Positions 33,904 to 41,665 of a stretch of DNA of 46,107 bases are shown here, one piece after another. The DNA is from Robinsoniella peoriensis. Its GTDB lineage: Bacteria > Bacillota > Clostridia > Lachnospirales > Lachnospiraceae. The position numbers and the translations under genes were made by a program. Every line of letters starts with the position of its first letter. Positions within the stretch are counted from its first letter, which is position 1. The DNA lies in NCBI RefSeq assembly GCF_042680125.1, contig NZ_JBHTNY010000056.1; one strand, given 5' to 3'. The notes below the pieces were generated by a model. The model was not told the DNA's origin. It saw nothing but the letters and a program-made list of their open reading frames with translations, and did not search any database.

Positions 33904-33959
33904 ATTGTATGTTACAAATCTCTTATTAGTGCCTTTCCCATTTATTTTTGGTTGTCCTT
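33904..33959 (-). promoter_or_regulatory. Putative SigE-type promoter with SpoIIID-like box upstream of sigK
   Basis: Minus strand CATACAAT (plus 33904-33911) fits the SigE -10 consensus CATAyAhT and is placed about 29 bp before the TTG start. Farther upstream AAGGACAACC (plus 33950-33959) fits all defined positions of the SpoIIID motif WWRRACARNY. A convincing -35 box is not present. This is the arrangement expected from known sigK control by SigE and SpoIIID, but remains inference. Confidence 0.5.
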
Positions 33960-35182
33960 TATTCTGCTCTTCTTAAAATATCATACGGATCCATGGCTGT
34001 TCCAAGGTCAATCCAGAGTACCTGCTTCGGGTGGGGTGCGCTTTCCTGGGGATTTCCATCCTCATCCAGAATCTGTTTCACCGTTACGTTCAGGTTGTCT
34101 CCGTTTGGTTTCATAACTTCAATTTCTTCGCCAACCGAAAATTTATTGCGCTGTTCTATTCTGTACAGCCCGTCTGCATTGCATTCGCCTACTATTCCAA
34201 GATAGGTATATTCTTTCATGTAGGTATTGCTGTCATAAATCTGCGTCGTTTCGTCCGGTTTTCCAAAGAAAAATCCCGTTGTAAACTGCCGGTAAGTGCA
34301 ATTGGAAATCTGCTCTTTATACCATGGCATATTCTGTTCATAGCGTTTCGGATCAATGGCATAATCATCAATTGCTTTGCGGTATGTCCTGGCAACGGTT
34401 GCCACGTAAAGGGCCGTTTTCATTCTTCCTTCAATTTTGAAACTGTCTATGCCCGATTCCATCAATTCCGGCACATGCTCAATCATACAGAGATCCTTGG
34501 AATTAAATATATAGGTTCCCCGTTCATTTTCATAAACAGGCATGTATTCTCCGGGCCTTGTCTCTTCCACAATAGAATATTTCCATCGGCATGGATGCGT
34601 GCAGGCCCCCCGGTTGGCATCCCTGCCGGTAAAATAATTGCTCAGCAGGCATCTTCCGGAATAAGAAATACACATGGCACCGTGTACAAAAGTTTCGATT
34701 TCCATCTCTTCCGGTATATGCGCTCTGATTTCCCTGATTTCCTCCAAAGATAATTCTCTGGCTGTCACTACCCGCTTTGCCCCCAGCTCATGCCAGAAGA
34801 GATAGGTTGCGTAATTCGTATTGTTTGCCTGGGTACTGATATGGCGTTCGATTTCCGGGCATACTCTTTTTGCGATCATAAAAACTCCCGGATCCGCAAT
34901 AATCAGGGCATCCGGACCAATTTGCCGCAGTTCCTTAAAATACTCCTCTACCCCGTCTAAATCAAGGTTATGGGCAAGAATATTAGCCGTCACGTATACT
35001 TTAACGCCATACTGATGCGCGAATGCAATTCCGGCCTTCATATCTTCCATAGAAAAATTCTTGGCTTTTGCCCTCAGTCCGAATGCTTCTCCGCCGATAT
35101 ATACGGCATCCGCCCCAAATATAACTGCTGTTTTTAATACCTCCAGGCTGCTTGCCGGTATCAGTAATTCTGGTTTTCTCAT
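33959..35182 (-). CDS. trhP: Peptidase U32-family tRNA hydroxylation protein (TrhP-like)
   Basis: TrhP uses prephenate to make 5-hydroxyuridine at wobble position 34 of tRNA. 407 residues from the chosen start (MRKPELLIPASSLEVLKTAV). The U32 signature is present as ETFVHGAMCISYSGRCLLS near residue 160, followed by NRGACTHPCRW with conserved Cys. B. subtilis YrrO is the same family and lies behind the YrrM methyltransferase, exactly as trmR is arranged here. A start at 35230 would add 16 residues and swallow a 22-bp palindrome, so it is not preferred. Confidence 0.85.
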   Translation of the reverse strand: MRKPELLIPASSLEVLKTAVIFGADAVYIGGEAFGLRAKAKNFSMEDMKAGIAFAHQYGVKVYVTANILAHNLDLDGVEEYFKELRQIGPDALIIADPGVFMIAKRVCPEIERHISTQANNTNYATYLFWHELGAKRVVTARELSLEEIREIRAHIPEEMEIETFVHGAMCISYSGRCLLSNYFTGRDANRGACTHPCRWKYSIVEETRPGEYMPVYENERGTYIFNSKDLCMIEHVPELMESGIDSFKIEGRMKTALYVATVARTYRKAIDDYAIDPKRYEQNMPWYKEQISNCTYRQFTTGFFFGKPDETTQIYDSNTYMKEYTYLGIVGECNADGLYRIEQRNKFSVGEEIEVMKPNGDNLNVTVKQILDEDGNPQESAPHPKQVLWIDLGTAMDPYDILRRAE

Positions 35183-35199
35183 GTTTATACCCAATTGCA

Positions 35200-35221
35200 T
35201 ATTGCAGGCTTGCCTGCAATA
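35200..35221. repeat. 22-bp perfect palindrome (dispersed, copy B)
   Basis: Arms TATTGCAGGC and GCCTGCAATA around TT, both perfect. It shares almost the whole pattern, and the following ACTGCC, with 20195-20216. It lies in the leader of trhP, 18 bp before the chosen ATG. Confidence 0.7.
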
Positions 35222-35319
35222 CTGCCACAATAAAACAGGTTGAAAGAATCAAACTGTGGCATCCTTTCTAAATCATAATTTTCTTTCAACCTTCTATCCT
35301 TTCTTTTGCTCTGCATAAA

Positions 35320-35348
35320 CAGGGACGGAAGTTATCCCTCCGTCCCTG
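35320..35348 (-). terminator. Hairpin behind trmR
   Basis: CAGGGACGGA (35320-35329) and TCCGTCCCTG (35339-35348) form a perfect 10-bp stem with a 9-nt loop. The minus-strand reading continues TTTATGC, so it probably terminates the trmR transcript, separating it from trhP. Confidence 0.65.
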
Positions 35349-35350
35349 AT

Positions 35351-35438
35351 CGTGTTTGATAATTGCTTATATCAAGATGTACGGTCCAGTTTGTGTAGAG
35401 ATGTGCCGATTGGTGAAAATATTTTTCAGGCACGCTCT
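35351..35438 (-). repeat. Short MITE-like element embracing the end of trmR
   Basis: Both ends match the element at 20396-20557: CGTGTTTGATAATTGC at one end (plus 35351-35366) and CAGGCACGCTCT at the other (about 35427-35438). The internal CAGTTTGTG-TAGAGAT-TG also aligns. It looks like an internally deleted version. On the minus strand its AGAGCGTGCCTGA supplies the last codons (Arg-Ala) and the TGA stop of trmR. Confidence 0.65.
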
Positions 35439-36076
35439 CGCTTTATACTCACCGTCGCCCCGTCTCCAATTGGAATAATTGTCGTCAGAAGCTGTTCGTT
35501 ATGTTTCAATTCATAGAGGTAGTCTCTCATTCTTTTATAAATCGTCCTGTTCCTGCGTTCTACTGCAAACCGGGACTCTATGATATCACCGTCCTGGAGG
35601 ACATTGTCCGATACCAGTATGCCTCCCGTTCCCAGAAGCCTTAATACTTCCGGCAGGAAATGAATATACTGCCCCTTAGCAGCATCCATAAAAATAAAGT
35701 CGAAGCTGCCCTGCAGCTCTTTTAAAATTTCCATGGCATCCCCCTCTAAAAGGGTAATCCGGTCTTCCCGACCTGCTTTTTTGAAATTTTCCCGTGCAAT
35801 GGGAATCCTTTTTTCATATTTTTCAATGGTTGTAATATGACAGTCTTCCCCTGTATATTCACTCATCAGCAGAGTAGAAAATCCCACTGCTGTCCCAACC
35901 TCCAGAATCTTCTTCGGACGGTGGACCGTCAGAAGTACTTTTAAAAAGCTCTGCATCTCCCGGCGGATAATAGGCACATAATCTTCACATGCCTGTCTCT
36001 CCAATTCATCTAAAAAAGGCGTATTTCCCACATCCAGAGAGTTGATATAGGTTACCATTCTTTCATCTACAATCAC
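35426..36076 (-). CDS. trmR: O-methyltransferase, probable tRNA 5-hydroxyuridine methyltransferase
   Basis: Methylates ho5U34 to mo5U34 using SAM. 216 residues of the COMT-like class I fold: PKKILEVGTAVGFSTLLMSEY (motif I), GDAMEILKELQGSFDFIFMDAAKGQY and DNVLQDGDIIESRF are the family blocks with the metal ligands. B. subtilis YrrM (TrmR) has this pattern and the same neighbourhood with the U32 protein. The GTG at 36076 has AGGATGG seven bases upstream; ATG at 36058 is an alternative. Its last residues and stop codon come from the end of a MITE-like repeat. It follows the MltG-like gene by 12 bp. Confidence 0.85.
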   Translation of the reverse strand: MIVDERMVTYINSLDVGNTPFLDELERQACEDYVPIIRREMQSFLKVLLTVHRPKKILEVGTAVGFSTLLMSEYTGEDCHITTIEKYEKRIPIARENFKKAGREDRITLLEGDAMEILKELQGSFDFIFMDAAKGQYIHFLPEVLRLLGTGGILVSDNVLQDGDIIESRFAVERRNRTIYKRMRDYLYELKHNEQLLTTIIPIGDGATVSIKRERA

Positions 36077-36088
36077 TGCTGTTCCATC

Positions 36089-36472
36089 CTATTCTTCCGT
36101 CTGTGCTTCTGTTTCCTGAGCCAGCTCTTCCAGCATCTCATCCGCATCCTGCGCCGTCGTCAGAATATAGTTACCTTTTTTTAATTTACCACTGTACTTT
36201 GACAATTTTTCCTGTACCCAGAAAACTTTTGCATCTTTTATCAGCCCTTTGCTTTCCAACAGTTCGCCGACCTCCATAACTGACATATCATCTGTTATGG
36301 TAACCGCCACTTCTTTCCCGGGAGGATCTGATACCGTCTCCCCTGCAAAGACCTGAAAACCAAAATCGTAAGCATGTCTGCCAAAGACAAATAGCGCATA
36401 TACAATTAAAATAAGGATTACCATTTTTACACAGGTCATCGTTATGGATAACACTACTTTTTTGGCATTCAT
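36089..36472 (-). CDS. MltG-like membrane protein lacking the transglycosylase domain
   Basis: 127 residues: one transmembrane segment (~10-30), an extracytoplasmic LysM-like part with VAVTITDDMSVMEVGELLESKGLIKDAKVFWVQEKLSKYSGKLKKGNYIL, and an acidic tail. The block matches the N-terminal part of YceG/MltG (endolytic murein transglycosylase), but the catalytic Glu domain of the ~350-residue enzymes is absent. In B. subtilis the yrrL (mltG) gene stands at this place before yrrM, so synteny supports the relationship. AGGAGG six bases before the ATG sets the start. Probably non-catalytic. Confidence 0.75.
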   Translation of the reverse strand: MNAKKVVLSITMTCVKMVILILIVYALFVFGRHAYDFGFQVFAGETVSDPPGKEVAVTITDDMSVMEVGELLESKGLIKDAKVFWVQEKLSKYSGKLKKGNYILTTAQDADEMLEELAQETEAQTEE

Positions 36473-36488
36473 ATATATCCTCCTGAAC

Positions 36489-36508
36489 AGCACAAGCCAG
36501 CTTGCGCT
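36489..36508. repeat. Palindrome related to the 22-bp family (copy C)
   Basis: AGCACAAGC-CA-GCTTGCGCT: 9-bp arms around a 2-nt centre with one mismatch. It has the same geometry as 20195-20216 and 35200-35221 and also sits just before a ribosome site. Sequence similarity is weaker than between copies A and B. Confidence 0.4.
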
Positions 36509-36557
36509 ATTCCTTAATTAGTAATTTGAAAGCGGTCTTCTTTCAAACTACGGCCTC

Positions 36558-36914
36558 CTATAAGTTGAGCTCACCGGCAAAGTCGTCTATGTCCATTTCA
36601 ATCACATTCATTATATCCTGATCGATCTTCTGGAGCATCTTACAGACACGCAGCTCTGACTTTAGATAGTCCTCCACCAGAGGATTTTTCCGAAACTCCG
36701 CATAATCTTTCTGAATCTTCTGAAGCTCCTGAAACAGATCTTTATCTTCTTTCAAACTCTGCATTTCAAAATTCTTCTTACGAAATTCATCAATTTGTGC
36801 CTTTAATTCCGGGTTATCTTTCAGTCTGATTTTCGCCTTCTCAAAGTCTCTGTACGCCGTACATTCCTGCACCGCTTCCACCAGAGCTTCTAAGCACGCT
36901 GTCACCTTGTCCAT
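36558..36914 (-). CDS. YlbF/YmcA-family regulator
   Basis: 118 residues, almost entirely helical, with heptad-like spacing (KIRLKDNPELKAQIDEFRKKNFEMQSLKEDKDLFQELQKIQKDYAEFRKNP). In B. subtilis YlbF, YmcA and YaaT form a complex that acts with RNase Y on mRNA maturation, competence and sporulation. Which paralogue this is cannot be told. ATG at 36914 has AAGGA nine bases upstream; a TTG at 36923 would be too close. It follows the RNase J gene by 12 bp, an attractive link to mRNA turnover. Confidence 0.8.
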   Translation of the reverse strand: MDKVTACLEALVEAVQECTAYRDFEKAKIRLKDNPELKAQIDEFRKKNFEMQSLKEDKDLFQELQKIQKDYAEFRKNPLVEDYLKSELRVCKMLQKIDQDIMNVIEMDIDDFAGELNL

Positions 36915-36926
36915 TTCTATCAATCC

Positions 36927-38591
36927 TTATACTTCCATAATAATTGGCAATATCATCGGGTTACGCTTTGTCTTTTTCCAGAGATAATCACTCAGTGAAT
37001 CTTTGATTGAGCTTTTAATTTTGCCCCAGTCCGTAATATTCTTATCCGAACAATGGTCTAAAGATTCCTCTACTACCCGCCTTGCCTCTTCCATAAGAAT
37101 CTCTGACTCTCTGACATATACAAATCCCCTGGAAACAATATCGGGACCCGCAAGCAGCTGGTTACTGTATTTTTCAAGCGTCAGTACCACAATCAGAATT
37201 CCGTCTTCCGCAAGGTGCTGTCTGTCACGAAGAACAATGTTCCCCACGTCTCCTACACCAAGTCCGTCTACCAGAATTGCTCCTGTCTGTACCTTATCAA
37301 CTACTTTTGCCTGTTTGTCGTCCAGTTCCAATACATCTCCGGAAGATAAAATAAAAATGTTCTCTTTTGAAATACCAAGATTGCCTGCAATTCCAGCCTG
37401 TGCTTTCAAATGGCGGTATTCGCCGTGAACGGGTATTGCATATTTCGGACGTACCAGGGAATAAATCAATTTAATCTCTTCCTGGCAGGCATGTCCGGAT
37501 ACGTGTGCATCCTGGAAAATAACATCAGCACCCTTCATGGATAATTCATTAATAACTTTAGAAACCGCCTTCTCATTTCCCGGAATCGGGTTGGAACTGA
37601 AGATAACCGTATCCCCCGGCTTAATGCTGATCTTACGGTGCATGTCGTATGCCATTCTGGACAGCGCAGCCATAGATTCTCCCTGACTTCCGGTAGTAAT
37701 TAACACCATCTGCTCATCCGGATAATTTTTCATCTGTTCCAGATCAATTAATGTATGTTCCGGTATGCTGATATATCCTAACTCGGAAGCAATGGTGATG
37801 ATACTTACCATACTTCTTCCTTCTACTACTACTTTTCTTCCGTATTTATATGCCGAATTAATAATCTGCTGAACTCTGTCTACATTCGATGCAAACGTCG
37901 CAATAATAATTCTCGTATTTTTATGCTCCGCAAATATATTGTCAAAAGTTTTACCAACTGTCCGTTCAGACATGGTAAAGCCCGGTCTTTCCGCGTTTGT
38001 ACTGTCACACATCAGGGCCAGAACGCCCTTCTTTCCAATTTCTCCGAATCGCTGTAAATCAATTGCATCTCCAAATACCGGTGTATAATCTACTTTAAAA
38101 TCTCCTGTATGCACCACGGTTCCTGCTGGTGAATAAATAGCCAGGGCGGAAGCGTCTGCGATACTGTGATTTGTCTTGATAAATTCGATACGAAAAGCTC
38201 CCAGGTTAATGGCCTGTCCATGCTTAATCACCTTTCGCTTTGTCGTCTTCAGTAAATTGTGTTCCTTTAATTTGTTATCAATGATTCCAATTGTCAGCTT
38301 AGTTGCATAAATCGGAACATTGATCTCCTTAAGAACATATGGAAGAGCACCAATATGATCCTCGTGTCCATGGGTAATCACAAATCCCTTTACTTTCTGA
38401 ATATTGTTCTTCAGATAAGTGATATCGGGGATTACCAGGTCAATTCCCAGCATGTCGTCTTCCGGAAATGACAATCCGCAATCCACAACAATAATACTGT
38501 CTTCAAATTCAAAGGCAGTAATGTTCATTCCGATCTGTTCCAAACCACCGAGCGGAATGATTTTCAATTTTGAGTTATTAATATTTTTCAA
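36927..38591 (-). CDS. Ribonuclease J
   Basis: Metallo-beta-lactamase/beta-CASP nuclease with 5' exonuclease and endonuclease activity in mRNA decay and rRNA maturation. 554 residues. Zinc motif FVITHGHEDHIGALPY is near residue 74-85; ASALAIYSPAGTVVHTGDFKVDYTP, MCDSTNAERPG, and the beta-CASP blocks ITTGSQGESMAALSRM and VSGHACQEEIKLIYSLVRPKYAIPVHGEYRH follow. The start is TTG at 38591 with GGAGG nine bases upstream. J1 versus J2 cannot be told; the adjacent YlbF-family gene is consistent with a role in mRNA turnover. Confidence 0.96.
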   Translation of the reverse strand: MKNINNSKLKIIPLGGLEQIGMNITAFEFEDSIIVVDCGLSFPEDDMLGIDLVIPDITYLKNNIQKVKGFVITHGHEDHIGALPYVLKEINVPIYATKLTIGIIDNKLKEHNLLKTTKRKVIKHGQAINLGAFRIEFIKTNHSIADASALAIYSPAGTVVHTGDFKVDYTPVFGDAIDLQRFGEIGKKGVLALMCDSTNAERPGFTMSERTVGKTFDNIFAEHKNTRIIIATFASNVDRVQQIINSAYKYGRKVVVEGRSMVSIITIASELGYISIPEHTLIDLEQMKNYPDEQMVLITTGSQGESMAALSRMAYDMHRKISIKPGDTVIFSSNPIPGNEKAVSKVINELSMKGADVIFQDAHVSGHACQEEIKLIYSLVRPKYAIPVHGEYRHLKAQAGIAGNLGISKENIFILSSGDVLELDDKQAKVVDKVQTGAILVDGLGVGDVGNIVLRDRQHLAEDGILIVVLTLEKYSNQLLAGPDIVSRGFVYVRESEILMEEARRVVEESLDHCSDKNITDWGKIKSSIKDSLSDYLWKKTKRNPMILPIIMEV

Positions 38592-38666
38592 TCAATTAGA
38601 CCTCCTTTGCCTACTTGTTTTATTTTTATCTATACTTATATACGCAGCCCATACCTGCATATTTCT

Positions 38667-38933
38667 TTACAAAGTGATATCAACATCTTCCAGCATCTCA
38701 CCGAAAATCTTAGATACTGCTTCCAATTCTTCGTCATCTTCTACGATCTCATAAAGTGCTTCCTGTTCTCCGTCTGCTGACAAATCTTTTAATATAAATG
38801 CTTCCGCATCTTCTTCCTCATCATCGGATTCGGTAACCAGAATATAATTCATACCATTTATACGTGTTTGTTCCAACACAAAAAACTCTGCAGCCTCATC
38901 TGTGTCTGCAAAAGTAAATTTAATTTTTTCCAT
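38667..38933 (-). CDS. DUF1292 protein (YrzB-like)
   Basis: 88 residues, acidic, typical DUF1292 with KIKFTFADTDEAAEFFVLEQTRINGMNYILVTES and FILKDLSADGEQEALYEIVEDDEELEAVSKIFGEML. Function unknown across the family. It starts 2 bp after the ruvX stop codon; in B. subtilis the same order yrzL-yrrK-yrzB is kept. Confidence 0.92.
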   Translation of the reverse strand: MEKIKFTFADTDEAAEFFVLEQTRINGMNYILVTESDDEEEDAEAFILKDLSADGEQEALYEIVEDDEELEAVSKIFGEMLEDVDITL

Positions 38934-38935
38934 TA

Positions 38936-39367
38936 TTATTTTAACCTCATTCCCTCACTGTCTAAATAGCCCTGCAGGATATACACAGCCGCAAGTTGAT
39001 CCACATACTTTTTACGGTCTTCTCTTCGCACATTGCTTTCCATTAAAGTACGGTTCGCTTCTACGGTTGTAAGCCTTTCATCCCACATGACAACTTCCAG
39101 ACCTGTCCTTCTCTCCAGCATTTCTTTAAATGCCAAAGACTTTTCAGCCCTGTCACCAATTGTGTTATTCATATTTTTCGGAAAGCCGAGCACCAGCTTT
39201 CCAACTTCATATTCCTGTATCAATGTTTCTATTCTTGCCAGGGTCTGACGAAGCTTATTTTCGGACGTTCTTCGTACAATTTCAATCCCCTGGGCGGTAA
39301 TTCCCAAAGCATCGCTGATAGCCACACCTACTGTTTTGGAGCCGAAGTCCAATCCCATTGTTCTCAT
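38936..39367 (-). CDS. ruvX: RuvX/YqgF-type RNase H-fold nuclease (pre-16S rRNA nuclease / putative Holliday junction resolvase)
   Basis: 143 residues. GLDFGSKTVGVAISDALG near the start is the catalytic Asp motif of the RNase H fold; KLVLGFPKNMNNTIGDRAEKS and MWDERLTTVEANRTL carry the remaining conserved residues, and KYVDQLAAVYILQGYLD closes the domain. E. coli YqgF processes the 5' end of 16S rRNA; the resolvase role is older and less sure. It lies between ireB (7 bp) and the DUF1292 gene (2 bp). Confidence 0.95.
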   Translation of the reverse strand: MRTMGLDFGSKTVGVAISDALGITAQGIEIVRRTSENKLRQTLARIETLIQEYEVGKLVLGFPKNMNNTIGDRAEKSLAFKEMLERRTGLEVVMWDERLTTVEANRTLMESNVRREDRKKYVDQLAAVYILQGYLDSEGMRLK

Positions 39368-39374
39368 AGTGCCG

Positions 39375-39638
39375 CTACTGCCATGCCTTATTCTTGATAT
39401 ACTCTTTTAATAACTCTTCGACAAGCTCGTCCCGTTCAACTTTCATAATCATGCTTCTGGCATTGTTATGACTGGTGATATATGTTGGATCACCTGACAT
39501 AATATAGCCTACAATCTGATTCACAGGATTATAGCCTTTTTCAGTCATTGCATTATAAACGGTATCCAGTACGTCCTTTACCCGGATCTCTGCGTCTGAG
39601 TTTACGTTAAAATATTGTGTATTACTAATCTTTCCCAT
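39375..39638 (-). CDS. ireB: IreB family regulatory phosphoprotein (UPF0297)
   Basis: 87 residues. IreB of Enterococcus is phosphorylated by the PASTA kinase IreK and limits cephalosporin resistance. The conserved blocks AEIRVKDVLDTVYNAMTEKGYNPVNQIVGYIMSGDPTYITSHNNARSMIMKVERDELVEELLKEYI are complete. It leads the ireB-ruvX-DUF1292 group. The kinase gene is not in the window. Confidence 0.94.
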   Translation of the reverse strand: MGKISNTQYFNVNSDAEIRVKDVLDTVYNAMTEKGYNPVNQIVGYIMSGDPTYITSHNNARSMIMKVERDELVEELLKEYIKNKAWQ

Positions 39639-39751
39639 TTTATCACGCCCTTAATTAAACTTTACATTCATTCTAATATAAATAAAGGAAAATTACAATC
39701 CCATTTTTCAAAAAAGTTTCTCAACTGCTTCTTTTATTCCCGTAAATTTTC

Positions 39752-41059
39752 CTAATTTTCACATAATAGCAGATGATTTTTCAGTCTTCCCTGCAATCTC
39801 TTTTTCATCAGACAATTGGAATAATCAGCATCTGCAGGGCATGCTGCCTTAATATATTCCCGCGTATGTCCTATAAAATAATCTTTTTCTTCCACACTTA
39901 TTTTTTCTTCAAAAAGAATCTCAGATTCTTTCCCAAAAAAGCTTTCTTCATATGCCGTTTGGTTTTCTTCGTTTAACCGGATCAGTTCCTGGCTGCGGAT
40001 ATTTTTTATATTTTCATCTATCTGGTTTTCCATAACTGCAGCTTTCGTACCCTTACGCCTGGAATATTTAAAGATGTGTGTTTCAAAAAAACGGATTCTT
40101 TTTAAGAACTCTTTTGTTGTGTGAAATTCTTCCTCTGTCTCACCCGGAAAACCAACAATTACATCTGTGGTCAGCGCCGGCTGATCAAAATATTTTCGCA
40201 AAATTATGCATTTTTCTTCAAATTCTCTGGTATCATAACGTCGGTTCATTCTTTTTAAAGTCTCATCACATCCACTCTGTAATGACAGGTGGAAATGCGG
40301 ACAGATCTTTTCCAAAGAGCTTAATTTTTTCGCAAATTCTTCTGTAATAATACGAGGCTCTAAGGACCCCAGACGGATTCTCTGAATTCCCTCTATCTGA
40401 TGAACCGTTACAATCAGTTCCAATAAGTCTGATCCCAGATCTATACCGTAAGAACTTAAATGAATACCGGTCAGAACCACTTCCTGATATCCTGCTTTTG
40501 CAAGATTTGCAACCTCGTTTTTTACATCTTCAGTACCCCTGCTGCGCACTCTGCCTCTGGCATAGGGTATGATACAATAGCTGCAGAACTGGTTGCATCC
40601 ATCCTGCACCTTTATATATGCCCTGGTGTGCTCCGCCGTTCTGGAAATCGTCAGGTTTTCATACTCTGATGTATGGTTGACATCGATAATTGCTTCTTCT
40701 TCATCCTGATTTATTTCATAAGCTTTCAGGATAGAAACCAGATCTTTTTTCTTATTATTTCCAATTACAATATCGATCGCATCGTCTTTTTTCAGTTCTT
40801 CTTTCGATGCCTGTACATAACATCCGGCAGCCACTACAATTGCACCCGGATTCATCTTTTTAGCTTTGTGGAGCATCTGTCTGGACTTGCGATCCGCAAT
40901 ATTTGTTACCGTGCATGTATTAATGATATAGATATCGGCTCCCGGCTCAAAGGGAACTATTTTATAACCATTTTCCTGTAAAATCTGCTGCATGGCTTCG
41001 GTTTCATATGCATTTACTTTGCATCCCAGATTATGCAGCGCTACTGTTTTTTGATTCAT
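39752..41059 (-). CDS. mtaB: tRNA t6A37 methylthiotransferase MtaB
   Basis: Converts t6A37 to ms2t6A37 in tRNAs for ANN codons, using two iron-sulfur clusters. 435 residues. The N-terminal UPF0004 domain has the Cys in NLGCKVNAYETE, NTCTVT and AGCYVQ; the radical-SAM motif CxxxCxxC appears as CNQFCSYC near residue 150, and a C-terminal TRAM-like part follows. The start at 41059 has AAAGGTG five bases upstream and gives MNQKTVALHNLGC; a start at 41101 is less likely. Confidence 0.95.
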   Translation of the reverse strand: MNQKTVALHNLGCKVNAYETEAMQQILQENGYKIVPFEPGADIYIINTCTVTNIADRKSRQMLHKAKKMNPGAIVVAAGCYVQASKEELKKDDAIDIVIGNNKKKDLVSILKAYEINQDEEEAIIDVNHTSEYENLTISRTAEHTRAYIKVQDGCNQFCSYCIIPYARGRVRSRGTEDVKNEVANLAKAGYQEVVLTGIHLSSYGIDLGSDLLELIVTVHQIEGIQRIRLGSLEPRIITEEFAKKLSSLEKICPHFHLSLQSGCDETLKRMNRRYDTREFEEKCIILRKYFDQPALTTDVIVGFPGETEEEFHTTKEFLKRIRFFETHIFKYSRRKGTKAAVMENQIDENIKNIRSQELIRLNEENQTAYEESFFGKESEILFEEKISVEEKDYFIGHTREYIKAACPADADYSNCLMKKRLQGRLKNHLLLCEN

Positions 41060-41200
41060 GTTAACACCTTTCTCATAGATATACTTTACAATTGTATGCA
41101 ATTAAATACTTTTCGTAAATCTTTCGTAAAATCAACAAACAAATTGTACAATTTTATAACTTTTGACGAATAACTCTTCCCAACTTTGTGAGTTTTCGCA

Positions 41201-41229
41201 TTGACTTTTGTTACCACAAAATGTAAGAT
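41201..41229 (+). promoter_or_regulatory. Promoter of the HPr-like gene
   Basis: -35 TTGACT (41201-41206), 17-bp spacer, -10 TAAGAT (41224-41229), followed 24 bp later by the GGGAGG ribosome site. Confidence 0.8.
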
Positions 41230-41262
41230 ATAAGAAACAAAAATACAAGGGAGGTTTTTCCA

Positions 41263-41493
41263 ATGAAGACAGTACAGATTTCTTTAAATTCCATCGATAA
41301 AGTAAAATCATTTGTAAATGATATTACAAAATTTGATTATGATTTTGATCTCGTATCAGGAAGATACGTAATCGATGCAAAATCTATCATGGGTATCTTC
41401 AGTTTAGATTTATCTAAACCGATCGACTTAAATATCCATGCTGAAGATGATGTTGACAGCATTTTAGCTGCATTAAAACCATACATCATCTAA
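41263..41493 (+). CDS. HPr-like protein without the catalytic histidine (Crh-like)
   Basis: 76 residues. It has the HPr fold pattern, with YVIDAKSIMGIFSLDLSKPI aligning to the HPr Ser46 region (KSIMGVMSL). The N-terminal active-site loop (GLHARPA in HPr) is replaced by LNSIDKVKSFVNDI, so the phosphotransfer His15 is missing. B. subtilis Crh likewise lacks His15 but keeps Ser46 and serves regulation, not sugar transport. Here it is the lone plus-strand gene among minus-strand neighbours, with its own promoter, strong GGGAGG and terminator. Confidence 0.85.
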   Translation: MKTVQISLNSIDKVKSFVNDITKFDYDFDLVSGRYVIDAKSIMGIFSLDLSKPIDLNIHAEDDVDSILAALKPYII

Positions 41494-41523
41494 TTAATAA
41501 CATAATATTAAATGGAATGCAAA

Positions 41524-41552
41524 GGCAAATCGATTTCGATTTGTCTTTTTTT
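41524..41552 (+). terminator. Terminator of the HPr-like gene
   Basis: CAAATCG (41526-41532) and CGATTTG (41537-41543) with a 4-nt loop, flanked by G-C pairs and followed by TTTTTTT. Confidence 0.92.
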
Positions 41553-41583
41553 AATTCAAAAACCTTTCTGTTCTTCAAATCTT

Positions 41584-41654
41584 AGAGCCTGTTTAAAAAT
41601 GCCTGCACCAGGTACGATTGCCTGATTTTGTGCAACGGATTTTCAAACAGGCTC
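41584..41654 (-). repeat. Short inverted-repeat element behind thiI
   Basis: Ends AGAGCCTGTTT (41584-41594) and AAACAGGCTC (41645-41654) are inverted repeats. On the minus strand it begins 11 bp after the thiI stop codon. Its interior (TCCGTTGCAC...AATCAGGCA, minus strand) recurs at 42915-42956. It is a second subfamily (GAGCCTGTTT) related to GAGCGTGTTT at 20396-20557. Confidence 0.65.
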
Positions 41655-41665
41655 CGGAATATATG

